Source: WTGU01 sp965200925 (GTDB taxonomy: Bacteria > Pseudomonadota > Alphaproteobacteria > UBA828). From it: 64,000 bases of DNA. The position numbers were made by a program, and so were the translations under genes. The notes under the pieces are model-generated. The model did no database searches. It was given only the letters and a program-made list of their open reading frames with translations, and was not told the origin of the DNA. The stretch lies in NCBI GenBank assembly GCA_965200925.1, contig OZ241738.1:2852001-2916000 (forward strand), read 5' to 3'. This document shows, piece after piece, positions 34,218-43,110 of the stretch; positions within the stretch are counted from its first letter, which is position 1; each line of letters starts with the position of its first letter.

Positions 34218-36431
34218 TCAGATACGGATCGGTCCGTTCTCCGGCTTCCCGCCGTCGACGGCTTCGTCCTTCGCTTTCGGCCGGTTCCCGATCGCGCCTG
34301 GTGACCTGCCGTCTTCGTCTGGCCCGGTGTCGAGATCGACCTCGGTTCGTGCTGCTCCTTCGACGACCCTTCCGTCGGCGCCGGCATCCTCCGCAAACAA
34401 CGGATCCGGCTGCGATGTGTCTCGCGGCTTGTCAGTGGCTTCCGAACGCTCCGCGTCCGGGTTTGTCCGAACGGCGCTTACCTTCTCTTCGCTCGCGCCG
34501 GCCTCGGTCGCCGGCGGGGCGGCACCCGCCCGGCTTGCGGAATCCGGGTTCCCGTTTCCGGGCGGCGGCAGGTCGAGTTCCCACAGGTCGACAGCGGCCT
34601 CCGCCTCGGGCGCCTGCTCGATGGCACCCTTTGCCTCGCCCGGCCGCTCCTCCCCGTCGTCTTCCGGCATGTCGACCTGGCCGGCGCCGGCTTTCTCTTC
34701 CACCCTCGGCACGAAGCGCTCGGCGACCTTGGGCCGTTTCCGGTATCGCAGCCCGATGCGTGCGACGGGCCATGCGCCGGGGAACTTGAGGTATCCGGCG
34801 AGGCTGTCGAGGCGGGCGACCTCGGCCGGCAGCACCAGAGGGCGCAGCGCGCGGCGTGCGCCGAGCGTCACGCCGTCGCGGGGGGTCTCTGCGCCGTAGC
34901 TGACGCTCTCGGCCATCTCCTCGATCTCGGCGCGCCCCAGGCTCTCGGCCGACCACTCGGCGGTGTCGCGGTCGGGGGCGGCGAGCACCACGCGGGTGCC
35001 GCAGAGGCCGGAGACGGTCTCCGCCCCGTCGCGCCCGTAGAGGTCCCGGAGAGCGGAGAACACCTGGACGCCGAGCACGAAGCAGCCGCCGAACTGGCGG
35101 CTTTCGGCGAGGCCGGGCCGCAGGCTCGGGAGCTGGTGCAGGGTGGGCAACTCGTCGAGAACGATCCAGATGCGGCGTCCGTCGTCGCGAGGGAGCGAGA
35201 GGAGCGCGTTGACGGCGATCTCGAGCCAGGTGGAGATCAGGCCCCGGAGGCTGGCGTGCTGGTCGCCGCGCGAGGTGAGGAACAGAAACCCGCCTCCATC
35301 GTCGTTCTCGATCCAGTCGCGGATGGAGAACGGGTCTCCCCGGTCGGGGAGCAGTTCGAGTGCGCCGATGTTGGCGGTGAGCATGGCGCGGACGGACAGC
35401 GCGGTCTTGGGGTTGGCGGGATCGACGATGGATTGGGCGACGGTGCCCTCCATGGCCTCGGCGAGGGTATCGAGGCTGGTCTTGAGCAGGTGTTCGACGA
35501 GGACCCGGTTGCGGGTCTCGCCGCGTTTCCGGAACACGGCGGCGCCGTGGGAGAACAGCTGGCGGGCGGCGGTGATCCAGAAGGGGTCGACGGTGTCCTT
35601 CTGCCGGGGGATGAGGGCGGCGGCCATGGTGTCGAAGTCGCGTGCGTCGCGGGCTTCGAGGAAGGGCGACCATCGTGGGGCGCGTGCGTCGAGAGGGTTG
35701 AGGAGGACGTCGCGTTCGGGATCGAAGAAGGTCTCTGCGTAGCTTCCCATCTTGTCGTAGAGGACGCAGCGCTCGCCGCGCTCTCTGATTTGTTCCACCA
35801 GATCGGCGATGAGGACGGTTTTGCCGGCGCCTGTGGTTCCGGAGACGAGCGTGTGGCGTGTCTCGGCGCGTTGGGGCCAGGGGATGCCGGCGATGCGGTA
35901 GGGCGGTTCGGGCACCGGCCTGAACGGGAGGCGGAGGCGCGGGGACGCGACGCGGCGTCGGAGTTGGCTTGCGGAGACGAGTTCTCCGCCGCGCAGGCGT
36001 CGTCCGCGCTTGAGCCTGCCGCCGGCGTAGTGGAGGGCGGCGAGGACCGCGACGGCGAGACCGGCGCCGATGCCCAATCCGATCAGGGCGGCACCGAGAA
36101 GGTCGTCGATCATGCGTTTGCGCAAGGCGAGGAGCGGTGGGTGTCTCGCGATGGCGCCGAGGGTGACGGTTTCGGTGCGTCCGTTCGGGTGTCGTATCTC
36201 CTTGGGGCGTCGGGGGTTCAGGCCGGAAGCGATGAGGGTTTCGGAGAGGGTGAGCATGCCGACGGCGTACCACTGGTGGGCGGTGGTGGTGCGGGCGGCC
36301 TTCCAGGTAGCGGCGCTTGCAGCGCCGATCAAAGCGGCGGCGAGAACCATGCCGAGGAGCTTCCGCCAGGTGCGCAAGCCGCGGGCGGCGGCGCGGACGC
36401 CGCGCCCGGTATCGCCGCCGGCCCCGGTCAC
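34218..36431 (-). CDS. type IV coupling protein, VirD4/TraD-like
   Basis: A 737-residue membrane ATPase that hands the relaxase-DNA complex to a secretion channel. Two N-terminal membrane segments (about 24-42 and 108-135), then the motor domain: Walker A SGTTGAGKT (197-205), VLYDKMGSYAETFF, and Walker B IWIVLDELPTLHQL (near 415), with FVLGVQVFSALRDLYG. After about residue 580 a long acidic, Pro/Glu/Ala-rich tail (VDMPEDDGEERPGEA) probably binds the relaxase. The first gene of the pair; the relaxase ATG overlaps its stop. Confidence 0.9.
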   Translation of the reverse strand: MTGAGGDTGRGVRAAARGLRTWRKLLGMVLAAALIGAASAATWKAARTTTAHQWYAVGMLTLSETLIASGLNPRRPKEIRHPNGRTETVTLGAIARHPPLLALRKRMIDDLLGAALIGLGIGAGLAVAVLAALHYAGGRLKRGRRLRGGELVSASQLRRRVASPRLRLPFRPVPEPPYRIAGIPWPQRAETRHTLVSGTTGAGKTVLIADLVEQIRERGERCVLYDKMGSYAETFFDPERDVLLNPLDARAPRWSPFLEARDARDFDTMAAALIPRQKDTVDPFWITAARQLFSHGAAVFRKRGETRNRVLVEHLLKTSLDTLAEAMEGTVAQSIVDPANPKTALSVRAMLTANIGALELLPDRGDPFSIRDWIENDDGGGFLFLTSRGDQHASLRGLISTWLEIAVNALLSLPRDDGRRIWIVLDELPTLHQLPSLRPGLAESRQFGGCFVLGVQVFSALRDLYGRDGAETVSGLCGTRVVLAAPDRDTAEWSAESLGRAEIEEMAESVSYGAETPRDGVTLGARRALRPLVLPAEVARLDSLAGYLKFPGAWPVARIGLRYRKRPKVAERFVPRVEEKAGAGQVDMPEDDGEERPGEAKGAIEQAPEAEAAVDLWELDLPPPGNGNPDSASRAGAAPPATEAGASEEKVSAVRTNPDAERSEATDKPRDTSQPDPLFAEDAGADGRVVEGAARTEVDLDTGPDEDGRSPGAIGNRPKAKDEAVDGGKPENGPIRI

Positions 36432-36779
36432 GGCGTATCCGCTTCAACGGCTTCGGTCTCGGGGCCGCGCAGGCCGCCGCGCCCGTCGGAGGCGTTGGCG
36501 TCGCACGGGGATTGTGTGCTGTCGACCATGATAACGAACATAGAAGGAACAAAAGGTTTTGGCAATGGCCTTCGATTGCGTCTTCCATACAAACAACGAC
36601 AGGCTCGCGCGGGCTCGCGACGGCGTGCGACTGGGTACGGGAAAAATTTCCGGAGGCGGCCATCCGGCGGGGCATTGAGGGTTGTTCGGCCATGCGTTCT
36701 CCCGAAACGCATCGCCGCCTTGCGATCGATTTCCAGTGGTCATATAAATAGTCAGGAATATCGACACCGGGGGAGAAAC
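36432..36779. other. divergent intergenic region, candidate oriT/promoters
   Basis: 348 bp between the minus-strand transfer operon and the plus-strand toxin-antitoxin pair. I see no gene. It includes an AT-richer stretch at 36520-36600 (GAACATAGAAGGAACAAAAG) and one near 36740-36765 (CATATAAATAGTCAGGAATA), suitable for promoters of both operons. By position upstream of the coupling protein and relaxase it is a reasonable place for oriT, but I could not identify a nic site. Confidence 0.4.
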
Positions 36780-37040
36780 ATGAGCAAGACATGGCAGGTT
36801 CAGGAGGCGAAGGCGCGATTCAGCGCGTTTCTCGAAGCGAGCACCACGGAAGGGCCACAAATCGTGACCAAGCGTGGCGTGGAAGCGGCGGTGCTTCTGC
36901 CGATCGAGCAATGGCGGAGGCTGCGGAAAATCGCGCAACCCGATCTGAAAGCGCTGCTGCTCGCACCGGAAGCCCGGACGGACATGCTCGCGCCGCCCCG
37001 TGCGCAGCACGGCCATCGTCCGACGCCGGCCATCGAGTAG
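36780..37040 (+). CDS. Phd/YefM-type antitoxin
   Basis: 86 residues. The N-terminal MSKTWQVQEAKARFSAFLEA followed by GPQIVTKRGVEAAVLLPIEQ and WRRLRK is the Phd/YefM DNA-binding fold that represses its operon, with the C-terminal region wrapping the toxin. GGGGGAG lies 6 bases before the ATG, in an AT-rich promoter-like area. The toxin gene follows with 4 bp between stop and start. Confidence 0.88.
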   Translation: MSKTWQVQEAKARFSAFLEASTTEGPQIVTKRGVEAAVLLPIEQWRRLRKIAQPDLKALLLAPEARTDMLAPPRAQHGHRPTPAIE

Positions 37041-37044
37041 GCCG

Positions 37045-37452
37045 GTGTACCTGTTGGATACCAATATCGTCTCGGAACTCCGCCGTCCCAAGCCCCACAA
37101 GGGGGTGTTGAACTGGATCGGAGGGGTTCCCGCGGACCGGCTGTTCCTGTCCGCGGTCACGGTCGGCGAGATTCAGGCCGGCATCGAGATCACGCGCGAG
37201 CGGGACGTGGCGAAGGCGGCGGAACTCGCATCCTGGCTCGACCGGGTCGTCGCCGGCTACGGCGTCCTGCCGATGGACGCGGCGGCCTTCCGGGAGTGGG
37301 CGCGTCTCAAGCATGGCAAGTCCGACGCTCTGATCGAGGACGCCATGATCGCGGCCACGGCGAAAGTGCATCGATTGACGGTAGCGACGAGGAACGTTCG
37401 CGACTTCCGGGTATTCGGTGTGGACATATTCGACCCGTTCGACAGCGGATGA
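37045..37452 (+). CDS. vapC: VapC/FitB-type PIN-domain toxin
   Basis: A 135-residue PIN ribonuclease. Acidic metal ligands: Asp 5 (YLLDTNIVSEL), Glu 42 (VGEIQAGIE), Asp 99 (IEDAMIAATA) and Asp 120 (TRNVRDF). PIN toxins cut tRNA or rRNA and are held inactive by the partner antitoxin. The GTG at 37045 is chosen since VYLLDTN is the usual first strand; a GTG at 37000 inside the antitoxin gene is possible but unlikely. Complete by length and residues. Confidence 0.9.
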   Translation: MYLLDTNIVSELRRPKPHKGVLNWIGGVPADRLFLSAVTVGEIQAGIEITRERDVAKAAELASWLDRVVAGYGVLPMDAAAFREWARLKHGKSDALIEDAMIAATAKVHRLTVATRNVRDFRVFGVDIFDPFDSG

Positions 37453-37659
37453 ACGGGGCCGAACGGGAGGGCGTATGACGAAGACCTTGCCAATCCTCTC
37501 GCGAGCGATGCGCCGACGGCGAATGCCGGTCATACCGTGCCAGCGGCCCATCACGGTCCCACATCGACGACCGCTGTCCGCATACAGCTCTGTCAGGGCG
37601 ACAAGCGGGAACGGCCGGACGGCGCCGGGTAGCGTTGTCCGGCTGGCGGGATTTCCGCG

Positions 37660-40032
37660 TTGCTGACCGAAGCCGACACCTGCCGGAAGTTCGTCGTTCC
37701 CAAGCTCCAGGCGGCGGGCTGGGACACGCCTCCGCACGTCATCAACGAGCAGCGGACCTTCACGGACGGACGGATCGTCTTCGTCGGCCGAAGGGCCCGG
37801 CGGGGGCGGCAGAAGCGGGCGGATTACCTGCTCCGTTATCGGCCGGATTTCCCGATCGCGGTCGTCGAGGCGAAAGCGAAATACAAGCAGGCCGGCGAGG
37901 GCCTCCAGCAAGCCAGGGAATACGCGGAGATCCTGGGGCTGAAGTTCGCCTATGCGACCAACGGCGCCGATATCGTCGAGGTCGACTACACCACCGGCGT
38001 CGAGCGCGAGGTCGCCGGCTTCCCCGCGCCCGACGATCTCTGGCGGCGCTTGCGGGCCGCCGAGGGGATCGCGGACGACGAGGTCGCCGAGAAGCTCCTC
38101 GCGCCCATCTGGCCCGACCGGACCAAGCCGCTTCGGTACTATCAGGAGATCGCGGTCAATCGCGCGGTGCAGGCCGTCCTCCAGGGGCGGGACCGGATTC
38201 TGCTCACGCTCTGCACCGGTGCTGGCAAGACGGCCGTGGCCTTTCAGATCTGCTGGAAGCTCTGGTCCGCCCGCTGGAACGGCAAGGACGGCAACCGTAG
38301 GCCGAGAATGCTGTTCCTGGCCGATCGGAACGTCCTGGTGGACGACCCCATGGCCAGGGACTTCGGCCCATTCGGAGACGCGCGGCAGAAGATATTGGGA
38401 GGCCGGGCGGTCAGAAGCCGCGAGATGTATTTCGCCATCTATCAAGCCATCGCCCGCGACGAGAACCGCCCCGGCCTGTACCGTGAGTATCCGAGGGACT
38501 TCTTCGATCTGATCGTCGTGGACGAGTGCCACCGCGGCAGCGCCCGCGACGACGGCAACTGGCGGGAAATCCTGGAGTGGTTCGAGCCGGCATGCCAGAT
38601 CGGCATGACGGCGACGCCGAGACGGGAGGACAACGTTGACACCTACGATTACTTCGGCGACCCGATCTATCAGTATAGCTTGGCCCAGGGCATCGCGGAT
38701 GGCTTTCTCGCCCCGTATCGCGTCCACCGCGTGATCACCGATTACGATGCCGCCGGCTGGCGGCCGGACAAGGGCGAGTTGGACCGGTACGGCCGGGAAA
38801 TCCCGGATGCTGAATACCACACCTCCGAATTCGAGCGCGTGATCGCGTTGAAGGCCCGGACCCGGGCGATCGCGAGCCACCTGACGACTTTCCTGAAGGA
38901 AACGGATCGGTTCGCGAAGACCATCGTCTTCTGCGTGGACCAGGAGCACGCCCTCGATATGCGCCAAGCCCTCGCGATGCTGAATCCGGACGCGATGAAG
39001 GATCACCCCGACTATGTTTGCCGGGTGACTGCGGACGAGGGCGACATCGGCAGCGCCCACCGCGCCAAGTTCCAGGACGTGGAGACCAGGACCCCGGCGA
39101 TCCTGACGACATCCCAGCTCCTGACCACGGGGGTCGACGCCCCGACCTGCAAGAACATCGTGCTGGCCCGCGTTGTCGGCTCCATGCCGGAGTTCAAGCA
39201 GATCATCGGGCGCGGCACGCGCCTGCGCCCCGATTACGGCAAGCTCGCCTTCAACATCGTCGACTATACCGGCGCGGCGACGGAGAAGTTCGCCGATCCC
39301 GATTTCGATGGCGAACCGGCCGGTGAGCGGGAGGAAGTGATCGACGCCGAGGGTGAGGTTGTCGAAGAGACCGAAACGCAGGATACCAGCCCCGAGCAGC
39401 CGGACATGCCGGACCTTTCGGCCGACGACGCCGGCGCGGCGGACAGGCCGGACGCGCCGCCACGCAAGTTCTACGTCGATGGCGGCGCGGTCGAGATCGT
39501 TCGACACCTGGTCTACGAGCTGGATACCGACGGCAAGAAGCTCGCCTGCCGCCAACTGACCGATTACGCCGGCGACCGGGTGCGCACGCTCTATCCGAAC
39601 GCCTCCGAGCTCCGGCGCGATTGGCTCGACCCGGAACGGCGCGCGGAAATCGTCGAGCGGCTGGCGGACAGCGGCGTCGATCCGGACACGCTGGCGGAAT
39701 CGGTCGGCAAGCCCGAGGCCGACCCGTTCGACCTGCTGTGCCATCTCGCCTACAACGCTCCCCTCCGAAGCCGGCGAGAGCGGGCCGAACGCCTGAAACG
39801 GGAAGAGAGCGATTTCTTCGAGCGCTTCGAACCCGAGGCCCGGCGAGTGCTCGACGTGCTCGTCGAGAAGTACGCCGAGCACGGCAGCACCCAGTTCAAG
39901 CTGCCCGACGTGCTGGAAGTACCGCCGTTGAGCGAGTGGGGCAATGTAATCGAGATCGCTTCCCGCTTCGGCGGCAGCCGGCAGCTTCGCGGCGCCGTCG
40001 GGAAGCTTCAGCGCTTGCTCTACGGCGCGTGA
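37660..40032 (+). CDS. hsdR: type I restriction enzyme, R subunit
   Basis: A 790-residue motor-nuclease subunit that translocates and cuts unmodified DNA. The N-terminal PD-(D/E)XK nuclease is seen in RADYLLRYRPDFPIAVVEAKA (the D and E-x-K ligands). Helicase motifs: I CTGAGKTAVAFQ (about 188-199), II VVDECHRG, III MTATPRR, VI QIIGRGTRLRP. A charged Glu/Asp-rich stretch around 560-600 links to the C-terminal domain that contacts HsdM. Start is a TTG at 37660 (LTEADTCRKFVVPKLQAAGW), because no ATG or GTG precedes the conserved N-terminus; the ribosome site is weak. First of three genes hsdR-hsdM-hsdS. Confidence 0.92.
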   Translation: MLTEADTCRKFVVPKLQAAGWDTPPHVINEQRTFTDGRIVFVGRRARRGRQKRADYLLRYRPDFPIAVVEAKAKYKQAGEGLQQAREYAEILGLKFAYATNGADIVEVDYTTGVEREVAGFPAPDDLWRRLRAAEGIADDEVAEKLLAPIWPDRTKPLRYYQEIAVNRAVQAVLQGRDRILLTLCTGAGKTAVAFQICWKLWSARWNGKDGNRRPRMLFLADRNVLVDDPMARDFGPFGDARQKILGGRAVRSREMYFAIYQAIARDENRPGLYREYPRDFFDLIVVDECHRGSARDDGNWREILEWFEPACQIGMTATPRREDNVDTYDYFGDPIYQYSLAQGIADGFLAPYRVHRVITDYDAAGWRPDKGELDRYGREIPDAEYHTSEFERVIALKARTRAIASHLTTFLKETDRFAKTIVFCVDQEHALDMRQALAMLNPDAMKDHPDYVCRVTADEGDIGSAHRAKFQDVETRTPAILTTSQLLTTGVDAPTCKNIVLARVVGSMPEFKQIIGRGTRLRPDYGKLAFNIVDYTGAATEKFADPDFDGEPAGEREEVIDAEGEVVEETETQDTSPEQPDMPDLSADDAGAADRPDAPPRKFYVDGGAVEIVRHLVYELDTDGKKLACRQLTDYAGDRVRTLYPNASELRRDWLDPERRAEIVERLADSGVDPDTLAESVGKPEADPFDLLCHLAYNAPLRSRRERAERLKREESDFFERFEPEARRVLDVLVEKYAEHGSTQFKLPDVLEVPPLSEWGNVIEIASRFGGSRQLRGAVGKLQRLLYGA

Positions 40033-40049
40033 GGCAAGGAGAACCGGAG

Positions 40050-41609
40050 GTGGCGAGAACCACCCGCGAGAGGGCCGCGGCCAAGCTGCCGACCACCGCC
40101 CAGCGGCTCGACCGCATCGTCAAATCCGCGCGCAAGATCATGCGCAAGGACAAGGGGCTCAACGGCGACCTCGACCGACTGCCGATGCTGACCTGGATCA
40201 TGTTCCTCAAGTTCCTGGACGACATGGAGCGGATTGAGGAAGAACGCGCCGAACTTGCCGGCCGCGCGGTTCGGCCGGTCATCGAGTCGCCCTACCGCTG
40301 GCGCGACTGGGCGGCGCCGACGGACGGCCTCACCGGAGCCGATCTCCTGACGTTCCTAAGCGCCGAGGAAACCCCCCTGCCGGACGGCGCGTCCGGCCCG
40401 GGGTTGTTCCCCTGGTTGCGGAGCCTGCGCGGGACGGCCCGCGATCGCCGCGATGTCGTCGCCACTGTCTTCCAGGGCTTCTCCAACCGCATGGAGAACG
40501 GCTATCTCCTGCGCGACATCATCGCGCTGATCGACCGCATCCACTTCGACTCCTCCGAGGAGATCCACATCCTCGGCCGTCTTTACGAGACTCTGCTCCG
40601 GGAGATGCGGGACGCCGCGGGCGATTCCGGCGAGTTCTACACGCCCCGCCCGGTGGTGCGGTTGATGGTCGAGGTTACGGCGCCCCAGCTCGGCGAGACG
40701 ATCCTCGATCCCGCCTGCGGCACCGGCGGCTTCCTCGTGGAGGCGTTCGAACATCTGGAAGGGCAGGCCGACACCGTCGAGAAGCGGGAAATCCTTCAAC
40801 ACCGGAGCCTCCAGGGCGGCGAGGCCAAGTCCCTCCCGTTCCTGCTTGCGCAGATGAACCTGCTGCTGCACGGACTCGAAGCGCCGCGCATCGATCCGGG
40901 GAATTCTTTGCGCTTCCGGCTCGGCGAAATAGGCGAGGACCAGCGCGTCAACGTCATCCTCACCAATCCGCCGTTCGGCGGCGAGGAAGAGGCCGGCATC
41001 CTCAACAATTTCCCGGAGGACCGCCGCACGGCCGAGACGGCGCTCCTGTTTCTGCAGATCATCATGCGCCAGCTGAAGCGCGGCGGGCGGGGCCGTGCCG
41101 CCGTCGTGGTGCCGAACGGCACACTGTTCGGCGACGGCATCTCGGCGCGCGTCAAGGCCGATCTGCTGGCCCGTTTCAATCTGCACACCGTCGTGCGCCT
41201 GCCGGAAGGCGTGTTCGCGCCCTATACCGATATTCCCACCAACTTGATCTTCTTCGACACGTCCGGCCCCACGGAAGCGATCTGGTACTACGAGCAACCC
41301 CGGCCCGAGGGACGCAGGAGGTACTCCAAAACCGTGCCTCTGACATACGAAGAGCTCGCGGACTGTCTCTCTTGGTGGAGGAACCGAGAGGAGAACGAAC
41401 GCGCCTGGAAGGTCGAAGCGAAGGGCATCGTGCAGCGCGACGAACGAGGCCGCGTGGTCGGCTGCAACCTGGACATCAAGAATCCCCATGCGGGTGAAAC
41501 CGTGGAGCACCGCGATCCCGCCGAGATCGTGGAGGGCATCATCGAGAAGGAACGCCGTATCCTCGCTATCATGGAAGAGATCAAAGGCACGCTGGCGGGG
41601 GGAACGTGA
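40050..41609 (+). CDS. hsdM: type I DNA methyltransferase, M subunit
   Basis: A 519-residue N6-adenine methyltransferase subunit. An N-terminal helical domain (LNGDLDRLPMLTWIMFLKFL) leads into motif I DPACGTGGFLVEAF and catalytic motif IV NPPFGG (VILTNPPFGGEE), with the GEFYTPRPVVRLMV lead-in typical of HsdM. The GTG at 40050 is chosen: AAGGAG sits 9 bases before it and the family start (ARTTRERAAAKLPTTAQRLD) follows. Begins 17 bp after hsdR and shares one base with the hsdS start. Confidence 0.93.
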   Translation: MARTTRERAAAKLPTTAQRLDRIVKSARKIMRKDKGLNGDLDRLPMLTWIMFLKFLDDMERIEEERAELAGRAVRPVIESPYRWRDWAAPTDGLTGADLLTFLSAEETPLPDGASGPGLFPWLRSLRGTARDRRDVVATVFQGFSNRMENGYLLRDIIALIDRIHFDSSEEIHILGRLYETLLREMRDAAGDSGEFYTPRPVVRLMVEVTAPQLGETILDPACGTGGFLVEAFEHLEGQADTVEKREILQHRSLQGGEAKSLPFLLAQMNLLLHGLEAPRIDPGNSLRFRLGEIGEDQRVNVILTNPPFGGEEEAGILNNFPEDRRTAETALLFLQIIMRQLKRGGRGRAAVVVPNGTLFGDGISARVKADLLARFNLHTVVRLPEGVFAPYTDIPTNLIFFDTSGPTEAIWYYEQPRPEGRRRYSKTVPLTYEELADCLSWWRNREENERAWKVEAKGIVQRDERGRVVGCNLDIKNPHAGETVEHRDPAEIVEGIIEKERRILAIMEEIKGTLAGGT

Positions 41610-42766
41610 TGACGACGGTATACCGACCTCTCTCCGACTTTCTTCAGAGATCTGAGGACTGGAAAAATCCGGATCCCGATAAGACATACAAACAGATCAC
41701 GGTGCGTCTTTGGGGTAAGGGGCTTTCTCTGCGGGCCAAAGTTGCCGGTATCAGCATAGCCGCTCACCGACAACTTCGCGCATCGGCCGGACAGTTCTTG
41801 ATCTCTCGCATCGACGCACGGCACGGAGCCTTCGGTATCGTGCCGGGAGACTTGGACGGGGCCTTGGTGAGCAATGACTTTCCCTGCTTCGATATCGATC
41901 GGAGCGTGATCCTTCCTCGCTACCTTGAATGGTATGCCCACACCCATGAATTCATCGAGCTTTGCCGTCGAGCGAGTGAGGGATCGACAAACCGGGTTCG
42001 TCTCAAAGAATCCTTGTTTCTGGACATGAAGATTCCACTCCTGCCTTTCGAAGAACAGCGTCGCATCGTAGCCAAACTCGACGAGGTTGCAGCGCTGGTC
42101 GGCAACCGGCAACAGATTGTCAAAGTGGCCGAGCGTGAAACACGAGCGCTGTTGCTTAAGGCGTTCAAGCGCGTCATCGAGGGTGCGTCCTACCGCCCTA
42201 TGACCGAGATTGCCCCGCTCGTCCGCCGCCTGGTCGATGTGCAGCCGGACCGAAGCTATCCCGAACTCGGGGTTCGGTCGTTCGGACGTGGCGCGTTTCA
42301 CAAACCGGCTCTGGAGGGGATGGAAGTCGGTTCGAAGAAGCTCTTTCGGATTCGGAACGGAGACCTACTTTTCAACATCGTCTTTGCATGGGAAGGGGCG
42401 GTCGCGGTCGCACGGGAGGCGGATGACGGCCGCGTGGGATCGCATCGCTTCCTCACCTGCCTCCCCGATCCGGGCGCGGTCACCAACGATTTCCTGCGCT
42501 TCTACTTTCTCACGCCGGAAGGACTTTGGAAGCTTGGAGAGGCTTCGCCGGGGGGTGCGGGACGCAACCGAACTCTTGGCTTGAAAAAACTGGCCGCCAT
42601 CGAGGTTCCGGTTCCGTCCATCGATAAACAGCGACGGTTCGATCGGTTGCAGCATCAAGTCCACGAGATCGAGGCGACGCACAAACTCGCTGCCCAAGAT
42701 GCGGACTCGCTCATTCCCGCCCTCCTTCACCGGGAGTTCGGTATTGAAGCACCATGCTCCACATAG
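41609..42766 (+). CDS. hsdS: type I restriction-modification specificity subunit S
   Basis: A 385-residue protein with the two-half HsdS plan. Each half has a target-recognition domain and a spacer helix: half 1 ends IPLLPFEEQRRIVAKLDEVA, half 2 ends VPVPSIDKQRRFDRLQHQVH. RNGDLLFNIVFAWEGAVAVA marks the second recognition domain. It sets the DNA sequence that the complex methylates and cuts. The ATG overlaps the hsdM stop by one base. GC is lower than in hsdR/hsdM, usual for fast-changing specificity genes. Confidence 0.9.
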   Translation: MTTVYRPLSDFLQRSEDWKNPDPDKTYKQITVRLWGKGLSLRAKVAGISIAAHRQLRASAGQFLISRIDARHGAFGIVPGDLDGALVSNDFPCFDIDRSVILPRYLEWYAHTHEFIELCRRASEGSTNRVRLKESLFLDMKIPLLPFEEQRRIVAKLDEVAALVGNRQQIVKVAERETRALLLKAFKRVIEGASYRPMTEIAPLVRRLVDVQPDRSYPELGVRSFGRGAFHKPALEGMEVGSKKLFRIRNGDLLFNIVFAWEGAVAVAREADDGRVGSHRFLTCLPDPGAVTNDFLRFYFLTPEGLWKLGEASPGGAGRNRTLGLKKLAAIEVPVPSIDKQRRFDRLQHQVHEIEATHKLAAQDADSLIPALLHREFGIEAPCST

Positions 42767-42888
42767 CCCTCCCTCACGTGCCAGCCCTTCGAGGGCGTGC
42801 CCCACTTGGCCGATGGATCGATCTCGAACAACGGCGATCGGCGGCGTTGCATACCAGCACCTTGACTCCCTTCTCCAGCCGCTAAGTC

Positions 42889-43101
42889 CTAACCGACGCG
42901 GGAATACGGATAGGCGTTCTTGATGTAGATGTGCAGGAACCTTCCTTTCGAGCTTGCCTTTCTTAATTGGTTATACATGTTCTCCGGGACATTGTAATAC
43001 TGATAGATCGATCCACTCAAAAACTCGACTTCAAGAGTCTCGGTTGCGGAATCGTAGCCGATGGAAGCGATGTTCGATGAAGCGACAGTGTACCTCTGCA
43101 T
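42889..43101 (-). CDS. KTSC-domain protein
   Basis: A 70-residue protein that is almost wholly a KTSC domain: SSNIASIGYDSATETLEVEF, LSGSIYQYYNVPENMYNQLR, then SSKGRFLHIYIKNAYPYSRV. The KTSC domain was named for a region at the C-terminus of some lysyl-tRNA synthetases; as a stand-alone small protein its function is not settled. The gene starts 9 bp after the HerA stop on the same strand, so it is very likely the third gene of a SIR2-HerA-KTSC operon. Confidence 0.85.
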   Translation of the reverse strand: MQRYTVASSNIASIGYDSATETLEVEFLSGSIYQYYNVPENMYNQLRKASSKGRFLHIYIKNAYPYSRVG

Positions 43102-43110
43102 GATAGCCTC

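Noticed and set aside
37453..37659. Possible small gene between vapC and hsdR
   Set aside because: The frame is Arg/Pro/Ser-rich, has no family resemblance and no good ribosome site.
36820..39882. A 1020-codon minus-strand frame opposite hsdR
   Set aside because: Antisense shadow of a high-GC gene; hsdR carries all nuclease and helicase motifs on the plus strand.
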